From Desulfosporosinus sp. (GTDB lineage Bacteria > Bacillota > Desulfitobacteriia > Desulfitobacteriales > Desulfitobacteriaceae), in NCBI GenBank assembly GCA_003513495.1, contig DOPM01000048.1, positions 108,435 to 172,434 of the forward strand: DNA of 64,000 nt. The letters are read 5' to 3'. Under the pieces are notes generated by a model that saw only the letters and a program-made list of their open reading frames with translations, did no database searches and was not told the origin of the DNA. The position numbers and the translations under genes are program-made. Below are positions 24,753 to 33,441 of this stretch, one piece after another (within the stretch, counting starts at the first letter, position 1; every line of letters starts with the position of its first letter).

Positions 24753-26639
24753 CTAGGCGGAGATCGTCACGCCGGTTTCGTAGATTTTTTCTTCGGCAAC
24801 CAACTTGACTTGATATTTTCCGGATAGACCGGTTTTGTTGATGAAGACATCAACATTCCTGGGATCAGTCTTCTGGAAGGTACCTACACACATAGCCTGG
24901 AAGTTCTGAGCGACGGTATTGATAGGATAACGTCTTACCTCGCCGGCCTCGTCTACCAAGAGTAATTGGGCCATTTCACCGGATTCAAAGATGGCGTTAA
25001 AGGTCATGCGGTCCTCTTCCTCGATGATGGATGCCTCGTAATGGTCGGGTACTAATTGACCGGTTTCTTGAGCTTTAATCTTCATTTTTGTGGTTTGGGT
25101 CTCGATTAAACTGCCAAGAACTTTTCCTGCACCTAGTTCAGCAGTCTCATTAGCATAGTACAGGGGCAGCTTTTCTGCACGATAGCAATTAGCAGGTACT
25201 TGTAATTCATACATTAAGACATCATCTTTAAGCTCACAGGTAATGGAATTGAAAGTAATACTATCCTTAAATTCTGGCTGCATTACTTTCATAACGGCCA
25301 TTCCCTCGCAGGTCTCACCATTTTCATAGCCGATTCCTCCGGAATGAACCATGTAATGTCCTTCATTATAATACTCTACATTACAGATATAAGGAGAGAA
25401 GAATTCAGCGCCGCGCTCTTTGCCGTATTGCCAAATTTGTTGGATGGTCATTTTCTCGGTATCAATGCGATATCGAACGCCACGGGAGAAGTTTTTGCTG
25501 TTAGCCAGGTAGTTCTCCTTATTCTTTGATCTATAATGGCCGTTGTCAAAGAGCATAACATCCCCATCTGGCAAAATAACACAGGCATGCTGTTCATATT
25601 GCCAATCAAACTCTCCATCGCCAACCGGTGTAAAGAAATATTTATCAACCATTTCTTGCGGCCAACCCTCAGGGTCACCAAGAATCCAGTTTAACTTTCC
25701 AGTTTCGAAATCGAGGTTAATTACGGCGTCCTGATGACGACCGGAGAACGTTAGGCTGTGAGTTTTCTTATCATACCAAACGGCATTGTTGTGGAACCAA
25801 TCGTGCTCGTCTTGGCTCCCTGAACCCCCTACATCCTGGGGCAGGACGTTTTTGTAATCCCAAGACTTTAAGACTTCACCCGTGTTAGGATCGATCAGTA
25901 AGCACACGTCTTCAACCGTACCTGAATAAAAATCAAAGGACAGCACTAAGATATTGCCATCTTCCATGACGAATTGGTCGTGGTGATAACCACTAGGAGT
26001 GCGGTATTCTTTAAAGATCTTACCGCTAAAGGCCATTTCGTAAATTCCTGTTGTAAAATAAGGCATTTTAACCAAGCGCTCAGTTCCAATTAAAATATGT
26101 CCATTAGGCATGCGCTTCACATCGAAGGAAAAATTCACGTTGGTATACCAACGAACATCCCCTGCATAGTCATAGCCTACAGGCATAGATCGCATAGCAG
26201 CTGTCAGGAACATCATATTATGTCCCATATACTCAGACGTGGTCTTAATCGAGGTTGCTAAGGGTACATCGGGGTGAATAGGACCTGTTTGAATACGAAT
26301 CACGTTTTTCTGACCATTAGCCATCACGATTTCAACCGTATTTTCATAATCAGCATAAAGGCCATAAACAGGCAGAATATGCTTCTTGCTGGCCGGGAAC
26401 GTATGTCGAATATCTCCAGGGTGTTCTTTCCCTTTAACAACGATCGTAGCTTCCGTCAGGACTGGAGTTTCGAATAAAACCATAGCCGTCAAAGGGCAAA
26501 CCCCATAAGGATTTAATTTAACCAGAGGGTTATCAATCGTATAATTGCCAGCTTCGAATTCTGCTAGCATTGCTTGCTCCAAGTTATATTGCTTCGTGAT
26601 GATATGGGCAATCTGTTCATGTTTGATTTGATTTGTCAT
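24753..26639 (-). CDS. Arylsulfate sulfotransferase (AssT family), without signal peptide
   Basis: A 628-residue beta-propeller that moves a sulfuryl group between phenolic compounds without PAPS. Residues matching the E. coli AssT centre are all visible: GYHHDQF (H219/220), HDWFHNNAV (H279, H283), SGRHQDAVI (R301, H302) and YEQHACVILPDGD (H351), the last the expected transient sulfohistidine. An N-terminal Arylsulfotran_N-like region covers about residues 15-130. AssT is normally exported; here the start has no signal peptide, so the protein should be cytoplasmic. AAGGGG lies 7 bases before the ATG. Upstream lie its own candidate LysR box, an MFS and an SLC13 carrier. Confidence 0.88.
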   Translation of the reverse strand: MTNQIKHEQIAHIITKQYNLEQAMLAEFEAGNYTIDNPLVKLNPYGVCPLTAMVLFETPVLTEATIVVKGKEHPGDIRHTFPASKKHILPVYGLYADYENTVEIVMANGQKNVIRIQTGPIHPDVPLATSIKTTSEYMGHNMMFLTAAMRSMPVGYDYAGDVRWYTNVNFSFDVKRMPNGHILIGTERLVKMPYFTTGIYEMAFSGKIFKEYRTPSGYHHDQFVMEDGNILVLSFDFYSGTVEDVCLLIDPNTGEVLKSWDYKNVLPQDVGGSGSQDEHDWFHNNAVWYDKKTHSLTFSGRHQDAVINLDFETGKLNWILGDPEGWPQEMVDKYFFTPVGDGEFDWQYEQHACVILPDGDVMLFDNGHYRSKNKENYLANSKNFSRGVRYRIDTEKMTIQQIWQYGKERGAEFFSPYICNVEYYNEGHYMVHSGGIGYENGETCEGMAVMKVMQPEFKDSITFNSITCELKDDVLMYELQVPANCYRAEKLPLYYANETAELGAGKVLGSLIETQTTKMKIKAQETGQLVPDHYEASIIEEEDRMTFNAIFESGEMAQLLLVDEAGEVRRYPINTVAQNFQAMCVGTFQKTDPRNVDVFINKTGLSGKYQVKLVAEEKIYETGVTISA

Positions 26640-26751
26640 GATTTAACCCCTTTCAAGCTTAAGTTAATACGCGGTTCCACTTCCCTTAAACTATAAAAAA
26701 CAGTGTACTCCTATTAGCTATTATAATAGTAGCCCAAAACCACTCTGAGGG

Positions 26752-26766
26752 CGTAATATAGGTTTT
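26752..26766 (-). promoter_or_regulatory. Shared upstream box of arylsulfotransferase 1
   Basis: On the minus strand AAAACCTATATTACG, about 27 bases ahead of a TATAAT -10 that has no recognisable -35. The same 15-mer with one change lies upstream of the SLC13 gene at 29945-29959, suggesting one activator, probably a LysR protein encoded nearby. Confidence 0.5.
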
Positions 26767-26856
26767 GGCATAATTGATATGTGAAAAATACAATCTCCTT
26801 ACAAAAAGAACGGGTCCACTCCCTTGAAGAAGCTGGAGCCTAACAAACTGATTAAC

Positions 26857-28116
26857 TCATGCAGCGCCTGTCTTCTTATTGAGGAGACCGTTTAACTGCG
26901 AGCTCTGGCCAGAAGCTCTTTTCTTCATCACCAGACCATACAATACAGAGGCTATCACTCCAATGAGGCCAGCCACAACTAAGGGCAGGGTTGCCGCACT
27001 CCATGCTCCTCCACCCCTTTCCACTATCGCCCCGATAAAAACAGGTCCGATGAAACCGGATAAATTTTGTCCTAAAACGATGATACCCATGGTGATCCCC
27101 ACCGTAGCTGGTGAAACCGCCGCTTCAGGAGATATCGTAAATATTACTGCGGGAACCATGGAGTAAATCAAGCCCATTATCAGCATAAAGGGCAATATCA
27201 AGTTCGGAGAGGTCACCTCGAACGTTAGACCCATGAAGATCGCCGTTAAAACCATACTGACAACCAACAGGAATGAACGGTTTTTCACCTTGTTCAAAAT
27301 AAAGCCCATAAGGATGCCGCCAGTAATCATACCCAGGGTTATCACGCTAGTGTTCATATTGGCGTTTGCCACATCCATCCCTACTTCTTCAACCATGAAC
27401 GTCGGCGCAAAAGTCATCATGGCCCCAACCCCAAAACCAAACATCATAAAAATTAGACTGAGCAGCCAGGAAGCAGGAGATTTGAAGCCTTCATAGGGCA
27501 AAGCGGGCTTCAACGCTGCCGTTTCCTGCTTTAAAACTCCAGGTTCAGCCTCGGCAACCTCAGGAACCTGAACACCCCCTGCAAATAGCACCATCATTAT
27601 GGCGGCCAAGATGGCTACGAACCACCAAACACCACGCCAGCTAAAGAGCGGCATAATAACATTGGTAGCAGAAAAGATGAGCAACATTCCAGTACCCACC
27701 CAGACAGACCAGATCGCCATGGGTAAACCACGTTTTTCAGCGGGAAAGCAAAGGGCAATAATGGCTGGGGCGACGACACCGATCAAACCAAAGCCTATTC
27801 CCTCGATCAATCGCCCAACCATCAACATCATGAAATTCGCGGCCAACGCCCCGACAATATTACCGATCAAGGCACAGAACAAAGCAAAAAGTCCTAGCTT
27901 TTTCGGTCCTATTTTCGACATAATTCCGCCAGCCGGTAACGCCAGTACGATTCCAGCCAGAGCTGACGAGGACATTAGCCAGCCCCCCATGATTATACTT
28001 ACCTTCATTTCTCCTAAAACTGCGACCATCGTCGGAGGAACTTTAAAATTCCCAGCTGCAAACAATACTCCTGCTAGAAATACAATTATTGTCACCAACC
28101 ATGCCTTGTATTTCAC
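26857..28116 (-). CDS. MFS transporter (organic anion / cyanate-permease-like)
   Basis: A 419-residue major facilitator with 12 predicted membrane helices. MGGWLMSSSALAGIVLALPAG and the GRLIEGIGFGLIGVVAPAI helix are typical of the anion:cation symporter/NNP-like branch. I start it at GTG 28116 because GGAGG lies 6 bases ahead; the longer frame adds 28 residues with no ribosome site. It is 126 bases after the SLC13 carrier gene and leads to arylsulfotransferase 1, so its substrate may be an aromatic or sulfated acid; this is inference. Confidence 0.85.
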   Translation of the reverse strand: MKYKAWLVTIIVFLAGVLFAAGNFKVPPTMVAVLGEMKVSIIMGGWLMSSSALAGIVLALPAGGIMSKIGPKKLGLFALFCALIGNIVGALAANFMMLMVGRLIEGIGFGLIGVVAPAIIALCFPAEKRGLPMAIWSVWVGTGMLLIFSATNVIMPLFSWRGVWWFVAILAAIMMVLFAGGVQVPEVAEAEPGVLKQETAALKPALPYEGFKSPASWLLSLIFMMFGFGVGAMMTFAPTFMVEEVGMDVANANMNTSVITLGMITGGILMGFILNKVKNRSFLLVVSMVLTAIFMGLTFEVTSPNLILPFMLIMGLIYSMVPAVIFTISPEAAVSPATVGITMGIIVLGQNLSGFIGPVFIGAIVERGGGAWSAATLPLVVAGLIGVIASVLYGLVMKKRASGQSSQLNGLLNKKTGAA

Positions 28117-28183
28117 TATATTCCTCCTACTTCCTTGGAAAAGTGTATTAGGTAAATCCTTTAACACTTTATCTACCTTTGAG

Positions 28184-28208
28184 ACACCCACTTCTTGCAA
28201 GTGGGTGT
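28184..28208 (-). terminator. Hairpin between SLC13 and MFS genes
   Basis: ACACCCACTT pairs with AAGTGGGTGT around a 5-base loop, without a T-run. Probably an attenuating or mRNA-stabilising hairpin between two same-strand genes. Confidence 0.45.
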
Positions 28209-28242
28209 TGGATGCTTTGAACGATCATTTTAAAAGATCCTT

Positions 28243-29751
28243 CTAATAGAAGAAGCCCATAAAGAGGTAATTAACCGCAACAGCGATAGTTGTGACCACA
28301 AGCACTGTAATTCCACCATATTGATAAATATCCTTCGCACGAATCCATTGAGTATTTGGGAATAAGAGAACCGATGCTGCAGATGCGGCTGGGGTTAAAA
28401 TCGCAATGGTACTAACCACCATAATTAAATAGGAAATTTGTTCTGGATGGATGCCAATATTCGCAGACATACTGATTGCTACTGGTAAGAAGATAGCAAC
28501 GATCACCATATTAATCATGAAGTTGGTCAGGACAAGTGTGATTACCGTGATTGCGATAACAAACATGACTGGGGATAAGCTAGTGAGGAGGGGAGCCATG
28601 TTTTGTTGAAGGAAGGCATTAATCCCAGTGGAAGGGCTCATTAAGCAGCCACCGATGGCTAAGATAACCAAAACCATAACCACCATATTCCAAGGTATCC
28701 CATTACGAGCGAAGGCGACAAAGTCGAAGATGTTCTTACCATCGACTTTGATTAACGAAAGAACGGCAAAGAGGAATACCATAACCCCAACAATACCCAT
28801 GTTATTGAGTAGATACCAAAGTGGCGTGCCTTTTGGTAACAGGCTAGGTAAAAGCAAGAGGACAATAAAACTTCCTAAAGCAACTAAAGCAATTTTTTTC
28901 ACTTTAGTTAATTGGAGACCCTTAGGGTCAATCATGTCACCCGTTAGTTCTTTGAGGGGTGTGATATCTAATTTAAAGACATACTTACAAAGTACAAGAT
29001 AAGCAATTATGGAAAGGATACCTACCGGGACGGTGTAGATAATATAACGAACCATGTTACCTGGTTCACCCATCAAGTTAGCATAAACCCCTAAGTTTAC
29101 AATAGCATTATTCCCCCAAGGCATTGCCGAAAGGCTTAAAGCCCCCATCATGGCAACCCCGAAGATCATTAGGGTTGGGAATTTGTCAAAAGGTTTTTGC
29201 TTGATGGTTTTAGTAATGGTGTAAACAATTTCCCAAACTAAGAAAATACCGATAAAGGTGTTAACTAAGCTGCAAACGACATAAGCGGTCACTAAGATCA
29301 TAAAAATCAAACGCCAAGGGTGCCCCTGTATAAACTGACGGCTCATGAGCCAAGAAGCTAAGAATTGGCTAACCCCTGCTTCCTCTAAGAACTTAATTAG
29401 AGCAAATGTAAGTATCATGAAATAAAAGGCGTCGCTGCCCCAGCCCATGGCGATGAATTGCTTCATATTGACAACACCCGACAGCGGGAACATTAAACAA
29501 GCTAATAAACTAGGCCAAACATGCTTGGTTACCGTCCAGCCATAAATCGTTGCTAGAAAGACCAAAAACACTTTCATTCCGATCGGTGTAATAGGTGCTG
29601 GAGCTGGCAAAATCCAGCCTAAGCCTGCGATCACAAAAAATCCAATGACTTTTAATAATTCTTTATCCATGCCTGGTTTTGCATCGATACTCTTCAGTTG
29701 ATTATTTGTCGGTTGTACGTTGCTTGGTTGCTCTTCTAGTTTAACTGCCAT
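28243..29751 (-). CDS. SLC13/DASS family anion permease 1
   Basis: A 502-residue membrane carrier with about 11-12 helices. The family is a sodium- or proton-coupled importer of dicarboxylates, sulfate or sulfonates; PWGNNAIVNLG and LTPAASAASVLLFPN are the two repeat-tip regions that form the substrate site. ATG at 29751 has GGAGG 9 bases ahead. First gene before the MFS and arylsulfotransferase 1, with a shared regulatory box at 29945. The substrate cannot be assigned from sequence. Confidence 0.88.
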   Translation of the reverse strand: MAVKLEEQPSNVQPTNNQLKSIDAKPGMDKELLKVIGFFVIAGLGWILPAPAPITPIGMKVFLVFLATIYGWTVTKHVWPSLLACLMFPLSGVVNMKQFIAMGWGSDAFYFMILTFALIKFLEEAGVSQFLASWLMSRQFIQGHPWRLIFMILVTAYVVCSLVNTFIGIFLVWEIVYTITKTIKQKPFDKFPTLMIFGVAMMGALSLSAMPWGNNAIVNLGVYANLMGEPGNMVRYIIYTVPVGILSIIAYLVLCKYVFKLDITPLKELTGDMIDPKGLQLTKVKKIALVALGSFIVLLLLPSLLPKGTPLWYLLNNMGIVGVMVFLFAVLSLIKVDGKNIFDFVAFARNGIPWNMVVMVLVILAIGGCLMSPSTGINAFLQQNMAPLLTSLSPVMFVIAITVITLVLTNFMINMVIVAIFLPVAISMSANIGIHPEQISYLIMVVSTIAILTPAASAASVLLFPNTQWIRAKDIYQYGGITVLVVTTIAVAVNYLFMGFFY

Positions 29752-29944
29752 TGTCAAAAGCCTCCTCCTATCATTTTTCTGTAAAGGATCTAAGTCCCCT
29801 TCACCAACCCTTTGGTTTAATGATGGGCTTACGGATTAGATGCCCTCCAATCAGTGGATTGTGCACAATTTCGCATAATTGGGTATAATTCAATCCGTAT
29901 AAAACGATTATCTTTTTCTATTGTAGATTAGAATAATTGACCTG

Positions 29945-29974
29945 CATAATATAGGTTTTCTTATAGGTATTATG
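29945..29974 (-). promoter_or_regulatory. LysR-type box of the SLC13 gene
   Basis: Contains AAAACCTATATTATG on the minus strand, almost identical to the box of arylsulfotransferase 1. The whole site is also a dyad, with CATAATA and TATTATG at its ends and TATAGG/CCTATA inside, the shape expected for a LysR tetramer site. A TACAAT -10 candidate follows. Confidence 0.5.
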
Positions 29975-29977
29975 TCA

Positions 29978-30020
29978 AAAAAAATATACTCACTGGGTTT
30001 TAACCCCCGTGAGTATATTT
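29978..30020 (-). terminator. Rho-independent terminator of the LysR pair
   Basis: AAATATACTCAC pairs with GTGAGTATATTT and is followed by TTTT on the minus strand. Confidence 0.85.
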
Positions 30021-30055
30021 AAGAATCACTTGATCCGCGAAGCCCTTCCGGTCCA

Positions 30056-30973
30056 TCATAGTGTGTCCGTAATCAACTCTTTTACAATCGTCAGCAATTC
30101 CCTTTCAATAAACGACAACAACTCTTTGTTGGAATAAAGTATATAAACATTCGATGGCTCACTTAACTCTTTAATAGGAATAACCTTGATCATACCACTT
30201 TTTACATACAAATCATCAAAGGCTAAGATTTCGGGAAAAATTGAAAAGCCAAAGTCGTTACTGATTAGTTTTTTTAAAAGTTCAACATCTTCAACAATGA
30301 CAGGTTTATTCGAGGAACGTTCTAAGTCTTTAGAAATCTTGGAATAGTTTTCTTTATAGGAAATCATCCTCAAATTCCTTAGTTCGGACTTACTGATCCA
30401 TTCCCTATCAGCCAAAGGATTCTTACTGCTTATAAAAAGAGACATTCTTAAACGCTCTCCCCCTGGAATAAACTCCCAGGCAATATCTCTTTCTTTGAGC
30501 TGTTGGATAAAATTGTATTCAAGATCCACTCTGCAGCTTACTATCCCTATGGAATATATGCCTTTGTCCATTAGATCTACAATTTCATAATAAGACGCCT
30601 CATGTGTATGAAGATTAACATTAGGATAAAGTTCCCGAAATTGTCTAAGAAGCCCTGGAATAATGACATTGGCGAAAGAAGCCGGCATTGCCATCTGGAG
30701 ATTTCGAATCGAGACCTTAGTCCCCTCCATAATTCCAGTCATCTTGTCACTTAAGTCTAGTATATTTTCAGCTAATCTTAATATTTCTTTCCCTTGCTCC
30801 GTGGGGATAACTCCAGCATTGCTCCGATCAAATATTTTAAGGCCAAGTTCCTCTTCAAGATTATTGACGGATATGCTTAACGATGGTTGGCTGATAAACA
30901 AATCACTGGCCGCTTTGGATATAGACTGTTGCTCTTGAATCTGGACAATTTGTTTAAACTGTTCTATACGCAT
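30056..30973 (-). CDS. LysR-family transcriptional regulator A
   Basis: A 305-residue regulator with an N-terminal winged helix (MRIEQFKQIVQIQEQQSISK, FISQPSLSISVNNLEEELG) and a LysR substrate domain. Its start lies 20 bases inside the end of the second LysR gene, so both are co-translated; AGGAG is about 11 bases ahead. The two proteins share the same N-terminal plan and are probably duplicates. The nearest targets are the SLC13 and arylsulfotransferase 1 genes, which carry a matching dyad box. Ligand unknown. Confidence 0.9.
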   Translation of the reverse strand: MRIEQFKQIVQIQEQQSISKAASDLFISQPSLSISVNNLEEELGLKIFDRSNAGVIPTEQGKEILRLAENILDLSDKMTGIMEGTKVSIRNLQMAMPASFANVIIPGLLRQFRELYPNVNLHTHEASYYEIVDLMDKGIYSIGIVSCRVDLEYNFIQQLKERDIAWEFIPGGERLRMSLFISSKNPLADREWISKSELRNLRMISYKENYSKISKDLERSSNKPVIVEDVELLKKLISNDFGFSIFPEILAFDDLYVKSGMIKVIPIKELSEPSNVYILYSNKELLSFIERELLTIVKELITDTL

Positions 30974-31907
30974 TGTAGGTTAAACTCCTATGCATAGTTT
31001 CCCGAATGGTCTCGATAATCATTTTAATCAACTGCTTAGCCAACGGCGACAAGGGTTCAACCCTAGAATATATAAGGTACATCGTTACTTTCATCCGATC
31101 AGTAATGTTATCTATCCCTCGTATGTTAAGCAGTCCTTGTTCCAAATAAATATCATTTAATAAGAAAAACCGCGGGAAAATTGCAATTCCTTCATTAGCA
31201 GCGATGATCGATTTTAAAACCTCACGATTATAAACGAAAATGGATTGATTCTTTGGTTTAATCCCAAACATTCTTAAAAAGCCTTCCGTGAAGCCGAAAT
31301 AATCGACAAAGGTCATTTCTTCAAGGTCCGCCAAGGTGACAACTTCTTTTTTAGCTAAAGGATGCTGATTTCCAACAATCAAGCCAAAATAGTCCTTAAT
31401 TACTGCTTGATAGGCAATATTGCTAGCATCAAGAAGCATCTTCCTAGTATCATCCTGTTCATCAGGCCAGCCCGTAACACCCACTAAGCAAGTCCTGTTT
31501 GCCACTTTCTCAATCACTTGTAGAGCTATATCTTCTGTAATCATTAGGTTTACATTCGGATACATCTGATAAAAGCCTTCAATGATTTGGGATCCAAAAG
31601 CGTTAAAAACAGCTGGTCCAAGGGACAAACTCAAATTCCCAGTAAGGTCTGCTTCTCTACTTCCAATCGTTTTCATTTCTTCTACATTATTGATAATTTC
31701 ACGAGCCAGTCCCAAAACTTCTTTACCCTGAGCGGTCGGAATCAGACCCGCTTTATTACGCCGAAAAATCTTATAGCCCAATTGAGCTTCCAGATTCTTA
31801 ACAGAGTGACTAAGCTGCGGCTGACTCATAAAAAACGTTTTGGCTGCTTCGGATATGGATTTTTTATTGTCAATTTCAATAATATGTTGGAGCTGTTCTA
31901 TGCGCAT
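30954..31907 (-). CDS. LysR-family transcriptional regulator B
   Basis: A 317-residue LysR protein (MRIEQLQHIIEIDNKKSISE, FMSQPQLSHSVKNLEAQLG) with an effector domain of typical length. I start it at the ATG at 31907 with GAGGTG 4-5 bases ahead; the longer frame adds MRWA from a TTG. It precedes and overlaps the paralogous regulator A. Two adjacent LysR paralogues suggest heteromeric or hierarchical control of the neighbouring carriers. Confidence 0.9.
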   Translation of the reverse strand: MRIEQLQHIIEIDNKKSISEAAKTFFMSQPQLSHSVKNLEAQLGYKIFRRNKAGLIPTAQGKEVLGLAREIINNVEEMKTIGSREADLTGNLSLSLGPAVFNAFGSQIIEGFYQMYPNVNLMITEDIALQVIEKVANRTCLVGVTGWPDEQDDTRKMLLDASNIAYQAVIKDYFGLIVGNQHPLAKKEVVTLADLEEMTFVDYFGFTEGFLRMFGIKPKNQSIFVYNREVLKSIIAANEGIAIFPRFFLLNDIYLEQGLLNIRGIDNITDRMKVTMYLIYSRVEPLSPLAKQLIKMIIETIRETMHRSLTYNAYRTV

Positions 31908-31984
31908 TGCCCACCTCAATCATTGTTATAAAACGCCATTTTCTGTAATCATAATAGCATTTAAAACAGCTGATTGAAAGTTGA

Positions 31985-32022
31985 AAGACTCCACCCCTCT
32001 AAAATAAGAAAGGCGGAGTCTT
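31985..32022 (-). terminator. Terminator of the 95-residue gene
   Basis: AAGACTCCGCC pairs with GGTGGAGTCTT (one mismatch) around a 16-base loop on the minus strand, followed by TCAACTTTC. Confidence 0.6.
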
Positions 32023-32023
32023 A

Positions 32024-32311
32024 CTATTTTACTCCAACAGCATGATCGAGTTCATTCATCCAATCTGCGAATGCTGTACAAGGAGTTGATTCAGCCATCT
32101 TTGTTTTCTTAAATAGGGCATTATAGATGGTTTTAATCAGCGAAAAGGAATACATCTGTTGATAGGCGCAATCCAAAATAGCACTCATTGAAGGATGATC
32201 CTCCTTGATCGCTGCTGGTTGATAATCCACGGAAATCTGTCCAGCGTCATTCGTTGTAACTCTGATAGAATCCTTGATACGTTGGATCTCCTCTTTTGAA
32301 TACTCGTACAT
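32024..32311 (-). CDS. Hypothetical 95-residue soluble protein
   Basis: MYEYSKEEIQRIKDSIRVTT opens a small, mostly helical, charged protein with two cysteines and no signal or membrane segment. AGGAG precedes the ATG by 5 bases (GGAGGAG tract), and a terminator follows, so it is a real single-gene unit. No family recognised. It lies upstream of the LysR pair on the same strand but is separated by a terminator. Confidence 0.72.
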   Translation of the reverse strand: MYEYSKEEIQRIKDSIRVTTNDAGQISVDYQPAAIKEDHPSMSAILDCAYQQMYSFSLIKTIYNALFKKTKMAESTPCTAFADWMNELDHAVGVK

Positions 32312-32428
32312 ACTAACTCCTCCTTCATCCCTTATCTTCGCCGATGTCTTAGTGTCTCTATCATAATACCAAGGACTCCAAAAGTGAAATTGGAACTTAG
32401 TATAAGTTGTATTAGTTTTTCCTATTTG

Positions 32429-32486
32429 TCAGAATTGTTTCCCGTTGTGTGGGGGTCAGACCCCCACACAATTCTCACACAACTCC
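32429..32486 (+). repeat. GTGTGGGGGTC palindrome, copy 8
   Basis: Flank TCAGAATTGTTTCCC, full palindrome and a second right arm CACACAACTCC. The only copy between two divergent 5' ends. Confidence 0.88.
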
Positions 32487-32537
32487 GACCTCCCATAACT
32501 CCTCTAGCGCTCCTTGTGCGCTTGTGAAAACTTGTTT

Positions 32538-32566
32538 TTGAAAGGGTCTGAATCTTGTGCTATTAT
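32538..32566 (+). promoter_or_regulatory. SigA promoter of the lactate dehydrogenase/Etf operon
   Basis: TTGAAA -35 and TATTAT -10 at a perfect 17-base spacing; start point near 32573. Confidence 0.82.
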
Positions 32567-32582
32567 GAAAAATGTGGCCTAG

Positions 32583-32593
32583 TGGTCTGACCA
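32583..32593 (+). promoter_or_regulatory. FadR/LldR-type operator
   Basis: TGGTCTGACCA is a perfect 11-bp dyad fitting the TGGT-N3-ACCA sites of GntR/FCD regulators. It lies about 10-20 bases past the predicted start point, a classic roadblock/repressor position. The GntR/FCD protein at 14037-14774 is the obvious candidate. Confidence 0.65.
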
Positions 32594-32639
32594 TCAAACG
32601 CCTTTTATCAATATTTTTGTATTACGTGGGAGGTTGAGC

Positions 32640-33428
32640 ATGAAAATTCTCGTATGTATCAAACAAGTACCAGGAACCTCAAAAATTGACGTTGATCCAG
32701 TTACAGGTGTCTTAAAACGGGACGGCGTGGATTCCAAAATGAACCCCTACGATTTATTTGCTATAGAAACAGCCTTAAAACTTAAAGAACAAAAAGGTGG
32801 AATCATCCAAGTTATTAGTATGGGACCCCCACAAGCTAAGGACGTCATCCGGGAAGCCTTTATGATGGGTGTTGACGAGGGCGCCTTAGTTTCGGACCGA
32901 AAATTTGCCGGAGCGGACGTTCTAGCCACTTCTTACACAATTTCACAAGGAGTTCGCCAACTGGGCGACTTCGATCTCATCCTTTGCGGCAAGCAAACCA
33001 CCGATGGAGACACTGCCCAGGTCGGCCCTGAAATGGCTGAATACATGGGGATCCCTCACATTGCCAATGTCTTGAGAATCGACGAGGTCAAAGAGTCCTC
33101 CATCGTTGTCGAAATGGACATGGCCAATACCATAGAAGTCGCTGAAATCCAATTCCCTTGTCTCTTAACCGTCGAAAAGGACATTTTTCAGCCCCGGCTT
33201 CCCTCCTACAAGAAAAAACTAAGTACGAAGGATCGCGAAATTCGCATGATCTCCTTCCGAGACTTTGAAGATAACGATGAAACTCGCTATGGGCTTAGTG
33301 GTTCGCCAACTCAGGTTGAACGAATCTTCCCCCCTTCAATTAATAATGATCGAGAAACTTGGACAGGTACCTCAGTAGAGCTCAGTTCTCAAATAACTAA
33401 TAAGCTTAAACAACTAAAGTTTATTTAG
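32640..33428 (+). CDS. etfB: Electron transfer flavoprotein beta subunit (LctB-like)
   Basis: A 262-residue EtfB: MKILVCIKQVPGTSKIDVD, SYTISQGVRQLGDFDLILCGKQ and DGDTAQVGPEMAEYMGIPH are family motifs for FAD/AMP binding. With EtfA and the FAD dehydrogenase downstream it forms an Etf-lactate dehydrogenase like Acetobacterium LctBCD, where lactate oxidation is driven by flavin-based electron confurcation. GGGAGG lies 6 bases before the ATG; a TTG two codons earlier is less likely. Confidence 0.93.
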   Translation: MKILVCIKQVPGTSKIDVDPVTGVLKRDGVDSKMNPYDLFAIETALKLKEQKGGIIQVISMGPPQAKDVIREAFMMGVDEGALVSDRKFAGADVLATSYTISQGVRQLGDFDLILCGKQTTDGDTAQVGPEMAEYMGIPHIANVLRIDEVKESSIVVEMDMANTIEVAEIQFPCLLTVEKDIFQPRLPSYKKKLSTKDREIRMISFRDFEDNDETRYGLSGSPTQVERIFPPSINNDRETWTGTSVELSSQITNKLKQLKFI

Positions 33429-33441
33429 AGGGGGTAGACTC

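Noticed and set aside
24753..26639. Arylsulfotransferase 1 as a PQQ-dependent dehydrogenase
   Set aside because: Both are propellers, but the histidine and arginine set (H219/220, H283, R301, H351) fits the sulfotransferase and no PQQ tryptophan-docking repeats are seen.
27599..28246. 215-codon plus-strand frame over the MFS gene
   Set aside because: Antisense shadow of a membrane protein; no ribosome site and proline/isoleucine-rich nonsense composition.
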